DNA from: Lewinellaceae bacterium
GTDB lineage: Bacteria; Bacteroidota; Bacteroidia; Chitinophagales; Saprospiraceae
Reading direction: 5' to 3'
Assembly (NCBI GenBank): GCA_020636435.1
Contig: JACJXX010000001.1
Location: 2,683,001 to 2,747,000 of the forward strand
DNA: 64,000 nt
In this document: in pieces, positions 35,338 to 44,008 of the stretch
Position numbering within the stretch: position 1 is the first letter of the stretch
Layout of the letters: each line of letters begins with the position of its first letter
Program-made: the position numbers and the translations under genes
The notes under the pieces: model-generated
Told to the model about the DNA's origin: nothing
The model's input: only the letters and a program-made list of their open reading frames with translations
Database searches by the model: none

Positions 35338-35638
35338 CATTCACAGGATTGGATGCTAAACCAAGTGTCCATATCCATTATGCCACCTTTCGTTCATCAA
35401 CCGATAAAACCATGGCCTGTCGCTGTTGAGCAAAGAAGTTGGCCAAATTTATCGACTGCCTTCATATAATGTCACCCACTACTATCCTGCCCGGTTCTTT
35501 CAGCCTGCCCTCTCCATTTCCACTTTACCGCTGATTTACCGCTTTTTTATCGCCATCTGGCCAGTACTTAAGGCTGAATTTATTTTTGCTCTTTAATGTT
35601 ACAAACGATTGGTTAATAACCGAATAAACTGAAGCATC

Positions 35639-36667
35639 ATGAATTCATCGAATAGGCAATATGGATTTGTTACTTTCTTTAAAGAGGATGGAGTGTATTA
35701 CTTCCAGTTTAACGGCAAAAAAGGCGAGCCCATTTTGTTCAGCCATGGTTATCAGTCGGAAAAAAGCCGGGATAACGGCATACAGGCAGTCATCCGCAGT
35801 GCCGGCAATAGCGAGTTGTATGTGACGGAGCAAACCAAAAAAAACGAGCATTTTTTCGTCCTTAAATCCGGGAACTACCAGGAAATCGGGCGTAGCCCAT
35901 TGTTCGACACCCTGGAAGAAATGAAGGAAAAACAGGAGGTTTTGAAATCCATTTCGAAAGACATCCCGATCTTCGAAGAGAAGGAAAGGTTTCCCGAAAA
36001 GGAGAAAGGTACCTCAGTCGTTCCCGGAGAGCGGGAGATGGAGGCAAAGCCGGAGGATTTCGGTAATATTCCGAGGTATAAGTTCTCGATTATTTATTAC
36101 CCCGATTCCGATGTCTGGACTGTCAAGCATGACCTATCCGGAGACTCGAAGAAGTTGAAATCCTTCGATGGGCATAGGGTCGAAGAGTTCCTGAAACCGT
36201 ATATCCCCCCAAAACAAACAAGTGCATTTCAAGCAACTACAAATCCGGAACCCGAGAAAACTATGCCGGAAGAGATGGCCGGGAAGGGCCATCCCCAGAA
36301 GCTGAACGGATTGACTCACGAGGAAGTTGAACTAAGATTACAGAATATCAAAGGAGCAACCGTTTACAATTACATTTCAAACAGGTCTGACCTGGGAGCA
36401 ATCGAGGTTTTACTCAAAGGAGGAAGGGAGATACCCTGCCATGCCTTCGAAGCTAAAGTAATAGCTAAGGCAGTAGAGAGTAAGGAGGCTCTGGTCATCG
36501 GCAATGTTAAAAAACTATTCCCCAAGGAAGGCCGCATTATGATCCCAATTAGAAATGCACAGGGGCTGAAACCGGGAATGCATCACTTTACAGTTACTAT
36601 CCATCAGGAAAAAGAAGGAAAAAGAAGGCACAACTATCTGGGTAGCCAATTGGTCTTACTCAACTAA
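35639..36667 (+). CDS. DUF1508/YegP-like repeat protein of unknown function
   Basis: 342 aa, no signal peptide. Residues ~5-60 (YYFQFNGKKGEPILFSHGYQSEKSRDNGIQAVIRSA) and ~65-95 (HFFVLKSGNYQEIGRSPLF) match DUF1508-type beta-alpha units, in which an 'LKAGNxExIxxS' strand and 'GYxSKxxxxNGIxxV' helix alternate. The middle has another possible copy (YKFSIIYYPDSDVWTVKHDL). The C-terminal ~120 residues (HEEVELRLQNIKGATVYNYISN ...) are unrelated and unrecognised. Possibly a nucleic-acid or stress protein, but unproven. Confidence 0.65.
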   Translation: MNSSNRQYGFVTFFKEDGVYYFQFNGKKGEPILFSHGYQSEKSRDNGIQAVIRSAGNSELYVTEQTKKNEHFFVLKSGNYQEIGRSPLFDTLEEMKEKQEVLKSISKDIPIFEEKERFPEKEKGTSVVPGEREMEAKPEDFGNIPRYKFSIIYYPDSDVWTVKHDLSGDSKKLKSFDGHRVEEFLKPYIPPKQTSAFQATTNPEPEKTMPEEMAGKGHPQKLNGLTHEEVELRLQNIKGATVYNYISNRSDLGAIEVLLKGGREIPCHAFEAKVIAKAVESKEALVIGNVKKLFPKEGRIMIPIRNAQGLKPGMHHFTVTIHQEKEGKRRHNYLGSQLVLLN

Positions 36668-36760
36668 CAATTATAATGAGATAGATGAAATCGTTAATAA
36701 CTCTGTCTTTTAGCGTTTGACAGATTTCTCTTTCAGAGCTTGCTTGAAATTCTTTAACCC

Positions 36761-36807
36761 ACGTAACAAAATTCGCTTTATTTCTATATCGAAAAGTTTT
36801 GTTACGT
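36761..36807 (+). promoter_or_regulatory. 11-bp perfect inverted repeat before the 36822 gene
   Basis: ACGTAACAAAA (36761-36771) and its exact inverse TTTTGTTACGT (36797-36807) flank a 25-nt A/T-rich loop and end 14 nt before the ATG. Could be an operator or an RNA switch-like stem near the ribosome site. Confidence 0.5.
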
Positions 36808-36821
36808 ATAAATCTTACATC

Positions 36822-37301
36822 ATGGCAGCCAAGGCAATTGAATTAAGATTTGAAGACCTTAATGGGTTTTACTTCGAAGGCGACGTTGAAGTGTCTCAGA
36901 CAGAAGTAGGAGCAGGGGTTTTTAAAACCGAAATCCCAGACATTGTCGATTGCAGCAAAGCAATTACCGTAGATTTCAACTGGACAACCGAAGGCCTGTT
37001 CACTCCTATTCCGGGAAGATGGAAGGTAGACGTTATTTTTGAAGAAATGGGGCCGGGCGAAGCACCCGCAAGTGTTTCCGGCTATTATGCCCATCCTCAC
37101 CTGGCGATCGGCGCCCTTCCATTTCCATTCAATTATGACCATACCACGGCATTGAACGTTCCGGCAAGCCACTGTGCAGCAGGCCTTTATCGCGTTTTGT
37201 TCCGTCTGAGGTTTGAACAGGAACTGCCGATAGGCTTCGGCACGTATGTCCCCACGCCCATCGTAGCCTTCGGTGAGGCAGGCCTCATTGAATTTACCTA
37301 A
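36822..37301 (+). CDS. Hypothetical beta-rich protein
   Basis: 159 aa from MAAKAIELRFEDLNGFYFEG. The longer frame upstream crosses the hairpin and is rejected. It is probably a small beta-sandwich (VFKTEIPDIVDCSKAITVDFNWTTEG, GRWKVDVIFEEMG, LYRVLFRLRFEQELPIG). No signal peptide. I do not recognise the family. It follows the DUF1508-like gene and ends before a good terminator, so it is probably transcribed on its own. Confidence 0.55.
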   Translation: MAAKAIELRFEDLNGFYFEGDVEVSQTEVGAGVFKTEIPDIVDCSKAITVDFNWTTEGLFTPIPGRWKVDVIFEEMGPGEAPASVSGYYAHPHLAIGALPFPFNYDHTTALNVPASHCAAGLYRVLFRLRFEQELPIGFGTYVPTPIVAFGEAGLIEFT

Positions 37302-37399
37302 GAGGGGTGATGCTGCGCGCCTCATTAACCCAGGTATGAGAACAAAGCAGCCTCAAAAAACCTGTAAGGCATTTTCATCAAAAGCCTGAAAAGGGACGA

Positions 37400-37443
37400 G
37401 AAGGGACGCAGGCGTTGAAACATCGCTCGCGCCCCTTCTTTTT
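37400..37443 (+). terminator. Terminator after the 36822 gene
   Basis: GAAGGGACGC ... GCGCCCCTTC stem (GAAGGG 37400-37405; CCCTTC 37433-37438) followed by TTTTTC. Confidence 0.65.
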
Positions 37444-37511
37444 CTCCGGCATAAAAAACAGGCCCCCTAACTCTTATCTGGCTTATGATTTGATTAAGGT
37501 GCACCTGCCTC

Positions 37512-38360
37512 TTATGATACCGCGAATTTTCTCAGCACCAAAATATCCTGAAAATCCTTACACTGGGCCTTTTCCCGCCCCGCCCAGTAGCCGTAGTGCG
37601 CCTGCTCCACTTCCAGCCCTGCCGCTTCGATCATCTCCCGCCTGAGGTGGTCTTCCTCGTAAGCCACATTGGCCGCCTGCACCTGCGCGTCCATCAGCCG
37701 GTAATGGCCGTGATCGTGGGGAAAGGCAAAATGGGGATTGCCCCGGGAAAGGCGCTCGGCAGCTTCATTCCAAAGGAAGAAAGTAGCGAAGCAGCAGCCC
37801 CCCGGCCGCAGCACCCGCCCAATCTCCCGGAGGTAATTCGCCACCTCACCGGGCAGCATGTGGGTGAAGACCGAAGTGAGCACTACCAAATCAAAATCGT
37901 CATCAGAATACGGGAAGCGGAAGTCCGCCGCGTTGCCGCCGCCGGAGCGGTAGAGGTCGTTGTCCAGATCCACGTAGTGGAAGCGGAAGTTGGGATAGCG
38001 GCGGGTGATCGCCTTTTCGCACCAGCGCACGCCCACCTCCACCACGTCAAAGCCTTCGTAGCTGCCCTTTCCGGAAAGGTATTCGGTGAGGGGCACGGCG
38101 ATGCGGCCAATGCCGCTGCCCACGTCGAGCACCCGGTGATGGGGCTGCAGGCCCGCCAAGTCTACCAGATATTTCTGCATTTTCTCCCCCTGTGCCCGGA
38201 AATCGCCGGAGCCGGTGTAGATCAGGCCGCGGGGCGGCGTTATAGCATCGCGCTGCCCGCTGAGGCCCTCATACAAGTCTGTCGGCAGGAAGTAGAGGCG
38301 CCGCGCCAGGAAGCGCCAGGCGGGGGGAAGGGAATAGAAGAGTTTTCGGAGGGTGGGCAT
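37512..38360 (-). CDS. Class I SAM-dependent methyltransferase
   Basis: 282 aa. Motif I is HHRVLDVGSGIGRIAVPL, motif II FDVVEVG, and motif III/IV FDLVVLTSVFTHMLPGEVANYLREIGRVLRPGGCC. These fit the Methyltransf_11/25 SAM-binding fold. The N-terminal ~90 residues and C-terminal region are variable, so the methyl acceptor is unknown. Cytoplasmic. It is the second gene after a small RHH gene on the same strand, with a 46-bp gap. Confidence 0.85.
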   Translation of the reverse strand: MPTLRKLFYSLPPAWRFLARRLYFLPTDLYEGLSGQRDAITPPRGLIYTGSGDFRAQGEKMQKYLVDLAGLQPHHRVLDVGSGIGRIAVPLTEYLSGKGSYEGFDVVEVGVRWCEKAITRRYPNFRFHYVDLDNDLYRSGGGNAADFRFPYSDDDFDLVVLTSVFTHMLPGEVANYLREIGRVLRPGGCCFATFFLWNEAAERLSRGNPHFAFPHDHGHYRLMDAQVQAANVAYEEDHLRREMIEAAGLEVEQAHYGYWAGREKAQCKDFQDILVLRKFAVS

Positions 38361-38406
38361 GGGAGGGCGTGTTGTTTGTTGTTCGTTGTTTGGTGCAACC
38401 GGTTTG

Positions 38407-38646
38407 TCATAATTGCTCGATTTGCTTCAGGAATTCTTCCAGTCCGGCTTCAGCAAATTGAATTTGCTCTTCATCATTAGCAGCCCTTCGAAAAGACTGA
38501 ATATACTCTCCGTGCCTGATCTTTTGAAGGTAATACCGTATGGAACGCTCAATAAGCTTGTCTTTAGGAATATCCAGCTTTCTGGCGTACTCATCGAGTT
38601 GCTCCATCAATTCAGAAGTAAAAGTGAAGGAGTAAGTAGTTTTCAT
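38407..38646 (-). CDS. Ribbon-helix-helix (CopG-like) protein
   Basis: 79 aa. The first 45 residues (TYSFTFTSELMEQLDEYARKLDIPKDKLIERSIRYYL) fit a ribbon-helix-helix DNA-binding domain. The acidic C-terminal helix is reminiscent of antitoxins. No toxin gene is next to it (upstream is the GH3 fusion, downstream a methyltransferase), so it may be a solitary regulator. Confidence 0.65.
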   Translation of the reverse strand: MKTTYSFTFTSELMEQLDEYARKLDIPKDKLIERSIRYYLQKIRHGEYIQSFRRAANDEEQIQFAEAGLEEFLKQIEQL

Positions 38647-38736
38647 ATTAAAATTTTTAAACAGGCCCCTGCGTTTTGCCCAACAATACAGCCATTTAAC
38701 AATACGGTCATTCCCGGGGAAAAATGCTGCCAGTGC

Positions 38737-41715
38737 TCACCACCCCCTCGCCCCGTCCAAACTCGCCTCATAAACCGGGAAATTCTCCATCGCCTCATAG
38801 ACAGTAGTCAGGATTCGCCGGCGCGTCTTCATCTTATTCAGTTTGTAATTATCCATGGAAGGATAGGTGCGGTTGGAGAGGAAAACGTAGACCAGCCCTT
38901 TTTCCGGGTCAGCCCAGGCGCAGGTGCCGGTGAAACCAGTATGGCCAAAGGTTCTGTCTGAGGCCTGTGCGGGCAGGTTGATCCAGCGGCCGGGGTCCAG
39001 CTGGCGCATGTCGAAGCCAATGCCGCGGCGGGTATCCAGCGGATGGCGGGTAGTGAAGGTGTCGATGGTTGCCGGCAGGAGGAATTGCCGGTTTCCGTAA
39101 GTACCCTTATTGAGGAGCATCTGCATGACCACGGCCACATCGTGGGCGTTGGCGAACAGGCCGGCGTGTCCGCTGACGCCGCCCAGCATGGCGGCGCCCA
39201 TATCATGGACATAGCCTTGCACCATCTGGAGGCGGAAATAATGGTCTCTTTCCGTGGGCACCACCTTGTTTTTAGGAAAATTTTTCCAGGGGTTATAGCC
39301 GATCCGGCTTAGGCCCATGGGGCGGTAGAAGTGCGTTTCTACATACTCATCCAGGGGTTGGCCGCTGAGGCGCTTCACGATGCGGGCGATCAAATAAAAG
39401 CCCAGGTCGCTGTACTCGTAGTTGCGGTTCGGCCGCAAGTCGGAGCGGTAAATCTGCTCCCAGATGGTATCGGCAAAATCATTGCGCAGGAACAGGTTGG
39501 CGGCCACGGGTATAGAGAAAGCGGCGTCGGGAGCGCGGTGGTAAAATTCTGGCCGTTGTTGGGCCCGGCGGCGGCGGACGGACATGGTTTGTTTGTAGAA
39601 TGGTATCCAGCCGGTTAGCCCGGCGCGGTGGGCCATTATGTCGCGAAGCGCCATGCTGGCCTTGTTGGTGCCTTCCAGTTCGGGCAGATAGCGGACAATA
39701 GGAGTGTCCAGGCTGAGGCGCCCTTCTTCGTAGAGTTTCATCACCGCCAGGGTAGCCGAGGTGATCTTGGTCAGGGATGCCAGGTCGTAGAGATCGTCCA
39801 GTTCTACCGGTTTATCGGCACCGTAAGCAGGGTGGCCGAATGCCTTCTCAAAAACGATGTTGCCGTCTTTGGCGACCAAAATCGCGCAGCCCGGCGTCGC
39901 ATGGGCTGCAATCGCATTCTCGGCTATGGTTTCGATGCCGGCGAGGGTGCCGCTGTCCAGGCCCATGCTTTCGGGAGGCGCATAGCCAAAGCGCTGCAGT
40001 TTTTGGGTGATGGCCCCCATTCCGTAAGCGCTTCGCGGAGAAGCCGTCACCGGCAGGCGCCCTTTGAGGGCAATGGCCCCAAAAAGGGCCTGAGCTGCCA
40101 GGTCTTGTGTTGCCGGATCCTCATCGTAGGCTTCCAGCACCCAGCCGATATCGTCAAAATATTTGAGGCTGTAGGGGTTGCCAAAAGCCACCAGGACAAC
40201 CCGTGTCTGCCGGCTGAGGGCGCGCAGGAAGTCGCGGGTACTTTGCGTTACGCCGAAACTGCTGCTGGCCCGGCTGTTCATGTCGTGCAGGCTTACGATC
40301 ACCGCATCGTAGCTGCGGAGTTGCTGCATGAGCTCCTGGCTTTTTGCGGCGGAGATTTCCTTGCCCGCCTGTAGGGCCGGGATGCGCTGGTAAGACAGCA
40401 GCCGCTGCTGGAAAGGATTGGAAGCCCCTCCTCCAATGCTCAGGCTGGCCAGGCTCAGGGTGTCGAGCTGCTGGAAAGGAATCAGCCCCTCGGGGTTGCG
40501 CACCAGCGTAAGGGCGCTGGCGATGAGTTCGCGCTTCAGTTGTATGGCCTGCCCGGAGTTGAGCACCTGCCGGATACTGTCGGACCGTAAGGGTTCAAAT
40601 TCCGTGATCCCCAACCGGTACTTATTCGCCAGTATTTTCTTTACGCTCCGCTCGATGCGCTCCCAGTTCAGTTTACCCTCCCGGACGTATTTTTTGATCG
40701 CGGCGATCGCGGCGCCCAGGTCTTCCGGAAGCAGCAACATATCATTGCCGGCCAGCAGCGCCTCGGCTTCTACTTCCCCGCTGTCGAAATGCTTGGTCAC
40801 GCCTTTCATGTCCAGGGCATCGGTGACGATGAGCCCTTCAAACCCGAGGCCTTCCCGCAGCAGCCTGGTGACCGTATTGTAAGATAGCGTCGTGGGCCGG
40901 TTCTCCCGCGCATCGAGTTCGGGCACGTGGAGGTGAGCGACCATAACGCTGCCCACGCCGTATTGCGCCAGTACCCGGAAAGGGTAAAGCTCGACGCTGT
41001 CCAGCCGGGTGAGGTCATGCCGGATCACGGGCAGGTCGTAGTGAGAATCCACATCCGTATCGCCATGGCCGGGGAAGTGCTTGGCGCAGGCCAGCACCCC
41101 GTGATCCTGCAGGCCTTCGGCATACATGTAGCTTTTTACCGCTACATTCATGGGATCTTCCCCAAACGAGCGCATGTTGATCACCGGGTTGGCGGGGTTG
41201 TTGTTCACATCCGCCACGGGAGCAAAATTGAAGCGTACGCCCACCGCCTTCAGCTGGCGGGCGACCTCCTTGCCCATTTCGTAGATCAGGCGGTTGTCCT
41301 GAATAGCGCCCAGCATCAATTGCTGGGGAAAACTGATGGCGCTTTCCTTCATGCGCATGCCCAGGCCCCATTCGGCGTCGATCGCGATCAGCAACGGCAC
41401 CGGCCCGGCCAGTTTCTGGTATTCGTTGATCAGTTCTATTTGTTTCTCCGGTGTGCCCTGAAAGAAGCACAGCCCTCCTACCTTGTATTCGCTGATCAGG
41501 CGTTTTATCTTGTCGATGTGGTCCTGCCCCAGGTCGGAATGGGCACGCAACATGAAGAGCTGCCCCAGGCGCTCGTCTTCGGTCATAGCGTTGTAGACGG
41601 AATCCACCCATTGTTGCTCGCCAGGAACGGTGTCCCGTTCCCGGGGAACATAAAATGCAGAGGTTATGGCCAAAATGGCCAGTATTGAAGGTAGGATCAG
41701 TCGTCTTTTTTTCAT
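38737..41715 (-). CDS. GH3 (NagZ-like) beta-N-acetylglucosaminidase fused to a serine hydrolase (beta-lactamase fold)
   Basis: 992 aa. The N-terminus has a membrane-signal segment (LPSILAILAITSAFYV). The GH3 TIM-barrel domain covers ~35-370 with KHFPGHGDTDVDSHYDLP (212-228), the NagZ loop, and the nucleophile region IVTDALDM (Asp299). A GH3 C-terminal domain runs to ~560. Residues ~590-990 form a class C beta-lactamase/PBP-like hydrolase with SxxK (Ser647-Lys650 in ASLTK), YSD (768-770) and an HTGFTG box. Likely periplasmic, releasing and trimming peptidoglycan fragments: NagZ cleaves GlcNAc, the serine domain may act on the peptide. Confidence 0.9.
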   Translation of the reverse strand: MKKRRLILPSILAILAITSAFYVPRERDTVPGEQQWVDSVYNAMTEDERLGQLFMLRAHSDLGQDHIDKIKRLISEYKVGGLCFFQGTPEKQIELINEYQKLAGPVPLLIAIDAEWGLGMRMKESAISFPQQLMLGAIQDNRLIYEMGKEVARQLKAVGVRFNFAPVADVNNNPANPVINMRSFGEDPMNVAVKSYMYAEGLQDHGVLACAKHFPGHGDTDVDSHYDLPVIRHDLTRLDSVELYPFRVLAQYGVGSVMVAHLHVPELDARENRPTTLSYNTVTRLLREGLGFEGLIVTDALDMKGVTKHFDSGEVEAEALLAGNDMLLLPEDLGAAIAAIKKYVREGKLNWERIERSVKKILANKYRLGITEFEPLRSDSIRQVLNSGQAIQLKRELIASALTLVRNPEGLIPFQQLDTLSLASLSIGGGASNPFQQRLLSYQRIPALQAGKEISAAKSQELMQQLRSYDAVIVSLHDMNSRASSSFGVTQSTRDFLRALSRQTRVVLVAFGNPYSLKYFDDIGWVLEAYDEDPATQDLAAQALFGAIALKGRLPVTASPRSAYGMGAITQKLQRFGYAPPESMGLDSGTLAGIETIAENAIAAHATPGCAILVAKDGNIVFEKAFGHPAYGADKPVELDDLYDLASLTKITSATLAVMKLYEEGRLSLDTPIVRYLPELEGTNKASMALRDIMAHRAGLTGWIPFYKQTMSVRRRRAQQRPEFYHRAPDAAFSIPVAANLFLRNDFADTIWEQIYRSDLRPNRNYEYSDLGFYLIARIVKRLSGQPLDEYVETHFYRPMGLSRIGYNPWKNFPKNKVVPTERDHYFRLQMVQGYVHDMGAAMLGGVSGHAGLFANAHDVAVVMQMLLNKGTYGNRQFLLPATIDTFTTRHPLDTRRGIGFDMRQLDPGRWINLPAQASDRTFGHTGFTGTCAWADPEKGLVYVFLSNRTYPSMDNYKLNKMKTRRRILTTVYEAMENFPVYEASLDGARGW

Positions 41716-41826
41716 GGTTTCATGGTTTCACGGTTTCACGGTTTCACGGTTGCATGGTTGCATGGTTTCACAGTTTCATGGTTGCACGGTTGCATGGTTG
41801 CACGGTTGCATGGTTGCACGGTTCAA
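41714..41826. repeat. CATGGTTTCA / CACGGTTGCA tandem array
   Basis: About eleven 10-bp units (CATGGTTTCA, CACGGTTTCA, CATGGTTGCA) between the stop codon of the PMT-like gene and the GH3 start codon, with the start ATG embedded in the array. Another array following a stop codon. Confidence 0.75.
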
Positions 41827-41862
41827 GGGGTTGGCCGCCTGATTTAGCTCCATAGAACAGCC

Positions 41863-43902
41863 TTACTCTCCCTCTCCGGGAGGGGGCTGGGAGGAGGCTT
41901 TCACTCTCAGGCTGGGGTCCAGCTCATAAGCCTTTTGCCGGTACTGAGCGCCCAATTCCTCATTCCCCACATTGTAATAGGCAGTGCCCAGGTCGTACCA
42001 TCCTCTGGCGTTGCCGGGGTCGGCTTGTGTAGCCAGCAAGAAATATTCCACGGCATCTACCCTATCCCCCCGGATGCCGTGGGCGACGCCCAGGAGGCGC
42101 AGCACCTCATATTCATTGGGCATCAGCTCCTTCGCCTGGTCCAAATACAGGATGGCTTTGTTCAGGTCGCCCTGCTGCTCGCCAAAATACTTGCCGGCGT
42201 CCTTGTATGTGATGCCGAGGTTGCGCTGGGCTTCCGCATAATTGGCGTCGATGGCCAATGCCTTTTTATAGGCCTCTATGGATTTATCGTATTCCTGGAG
42301 GTAATTATACGCATTACCCAGCAAAAGGTATGCATTTTTATAATTGGGATGGATGCGCAGGGCCTGAGTGAGGTGTTCCACCGCCTGCCTGAGCATGCTG
42401 TTTTTCTGGCTGGTATCCTGAACGGCTACCGATTGAGTGACCAGCTCGCCGCCTACGGCGTTGCGCAGTTTGGCGCTGTTGGGCGAGTATTGGATATCGG
42501 TCGTGAAAAGGGTGTAATTGTCTGCCCAGGCGGGGTTGCGCACCACGGTGCGGGCGGCATAGGCCAGGCAGACCGCCGCCAGCACTGCCAGCGCCGGCAT
42601 AAACTGCCGAAAGGCCGGCTCCTTGCCTTTCGGAACGCCGGCCGCCGCCCAGCGGTACCCCAGGAGGGCCAGCAACAGGCAAAAGCCTACAGAGGGCATA
42701 AACATCAGGCGCTCCGCCATGTGAGTGCCTACCGGAAAGAGCAGGTTGGAAACGATGGAAAGCGTAGCCAGATAATAAAGTATGGCAAAACTTACCGGGT
42801 CCTTCCTCGGCAGTTGCCGCAGGGCGTAAACCAGCATCGCGAGGTAAAGGGCCAGGCTCAGCAACGCGCCCCAGTCGGCAAAGTCCATCACTTCGATGTG
42901 CCGGGGGTAATAATCATGGGTAAGGATATAGGGGAAAACCAGCAACTGCAGGTATTTGCCCAGGGTGTAAAATACAGTGGCCAGGCGCTCCTGGGCGGTA
43001 AAAGGCAGATACTGATTGCCGGCGAGCTTGACGAAAGGGTTGTTCATCATCTCCATCGTCGGCTCGCTCATGCCGAAACCCAACACCGAAAAACGAATGG
43101 CCAGGAAGACCGCCGCAGCAACCGCAAAAGGCGCCACTTGCTTCGCAATAGCGCCCGGGCCGGCTTTTGTAAAAAAATAATAGGCCAACGGCGCCACCGC
43201 CAGAAAGGTGATGGCATTTTCTTTGGACATCAGCCCCAGAAAGAATACCACCCCGGCAACAACATTCAACACCGGTTTATTTTCCCGGTAGGCACGGAAA
43301 GAAAAATACAGGGCCGCCAGGCTGCCCAGCAGGGCCAAAATCTCGTCCCGCCCTTTGATGTTGGCAACTACTTCTGTATGTATAGGGTGCACGGCAAATA
43401 AACCGGCGGCGGCGAGCGCGATGAAAAAAGCTCTCGCCTGCCCCTGAGAAGGGCGGAACAGCTTTAGCAACAACAAATACAACACCACCGTCGTCAGGCC
43501 GTAGAACAGGGCGTTCACCAGGTGCCCCACGAGCGGCGTTTTTCCGAAGAGCTGTACTTCCAGGGCAAAGAGCACCAGCGTCAACGGGCGGTAGCGGCCG
43601 CCGGCCACCAGGTTGGCTTTGCCTTCTTCTTTGAAAAAACCATAGAAAGTATCCTTGGTGAGGATGCCCGGGATGCCGGATAGCCCGTCTTCCACAAACA
43701 TGTTATCGTAGATGACGATGGCGTCGTCCAGTGCGTAATCATGGGAGAGGGTATTGGCGTAGAGTAAAAAACTGAGGGCAAACAGGCCGCCGGCCACCCA
43801 TTTTTTATTGCCAAACCAGGCGGGAAACCCCTTGCGGGAGCGGGCCTCGCCGGTTGCAGCAGTTGCCGCCTTTCTCTTTGCCTTCTTATTCTGTTTTGCC
43901 AT
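41863..43902 (-). CDS. PMT/TMTC-like multi-pass protein with C-terminal TPRs
   Basis: 679 aa. About a dozen membrane helices span ~30-440 (for example GGLFALSFLLYANTLSHDYALDDAIVIYDN, an ArnT/PMT-like loop with paired acidic residues DD). Six or so TPRs fill the C-terminal ~240 residues (AYLLLGNAYNYLQEYDKSIEAYKKALAIDANYAEAQRNLGITYKDAGKY). The layout resembles eukaryotic TMTC O-mannosyltransferases and bacterial DUF1736-like proteins. Probable glycosyltransferase at the inner membrane with TPRs facing the periplasm. Donor and acceptor are unknown. Very basic N-terminus (KQNKKAKRKAATAA). Confidence 0.75.
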   Translation of the reverse strand: MAKQNKKAKRKAATAATGEARSRKGFPAWFGNKKWVAGGLFALSFLLYANTLSHDYALDDAIVIYDNMFVEDGLSGIPGILTKDTFYGFFKEEGKANLVAGGRYRPLTLVLFALEVQLFGKTPLVGHLVNALFYGLTTVVLYLLLLKLFRPSQGQARAFFIALAAAGLFAVHPIHTEVVANIKGRDEILALLGSLAALYFSFRAYRENKPVLNVVAGVVFFLGLMSKENAITFLAVAPLAYYFFTKAGPGAIAKQVAPFAVAAAVFLAIRFSVLGFGMSEPTMEMMNNPFVKLAGNQYLPFTAQERLATVFYTLGKYLQLLVFPYILTHDYYPRHIEVMDFADWGALLSLALYLAMLVYALRQLPRKDPVSFAILYYLATLSIVSNLLFPVGTHMAERLMFMPSVGFCLLLALLGYRWAAAGVPKGKEPAFRQFMPALAVLAAVCLAYAARTVVRNPAWADNYTLFTTDIQYSPNSAKLRNAVGGELVTQSVAVQDTSQKNSMLRQAVEHLTQALRIHPNYKNAYLLLGNAYNYLQEYDKSIEAYKKALAIDANYAEAQRNLGITYKDAGKYFGEQQGDLNKAILYLDQAKELMPNEYEVLRLLGVAHGIRGDRVDAVEYFLLATQADPGNARGWYDLGTAYYNVGNEELGAQYRQKAYELDPSLRVKASSQPPPGEGE

Positions 43903-43974
43903 GTATGTAAAAACCTTATTGAACCAAAATATTGTTTTTTTCAGGACTTCCGGTAATGCCGGACAGGAAAAATA

Positions 43975-44004
43975 TTGTTAAGAGACAAGAAAGCCATAAC
44001 TTTC
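43975..44004 (+). promoter_or_regulatory. Promoter of tesB
   Basis: TTG (43975-43977), 19 nt, TAACTTTC (43997-44004). It ends only 4 nt before the ATG at 44009, implying a leaderless or nearly leaderless transcript. Confidence 0.5.
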
Positions 44005-44008
44005 GGAT

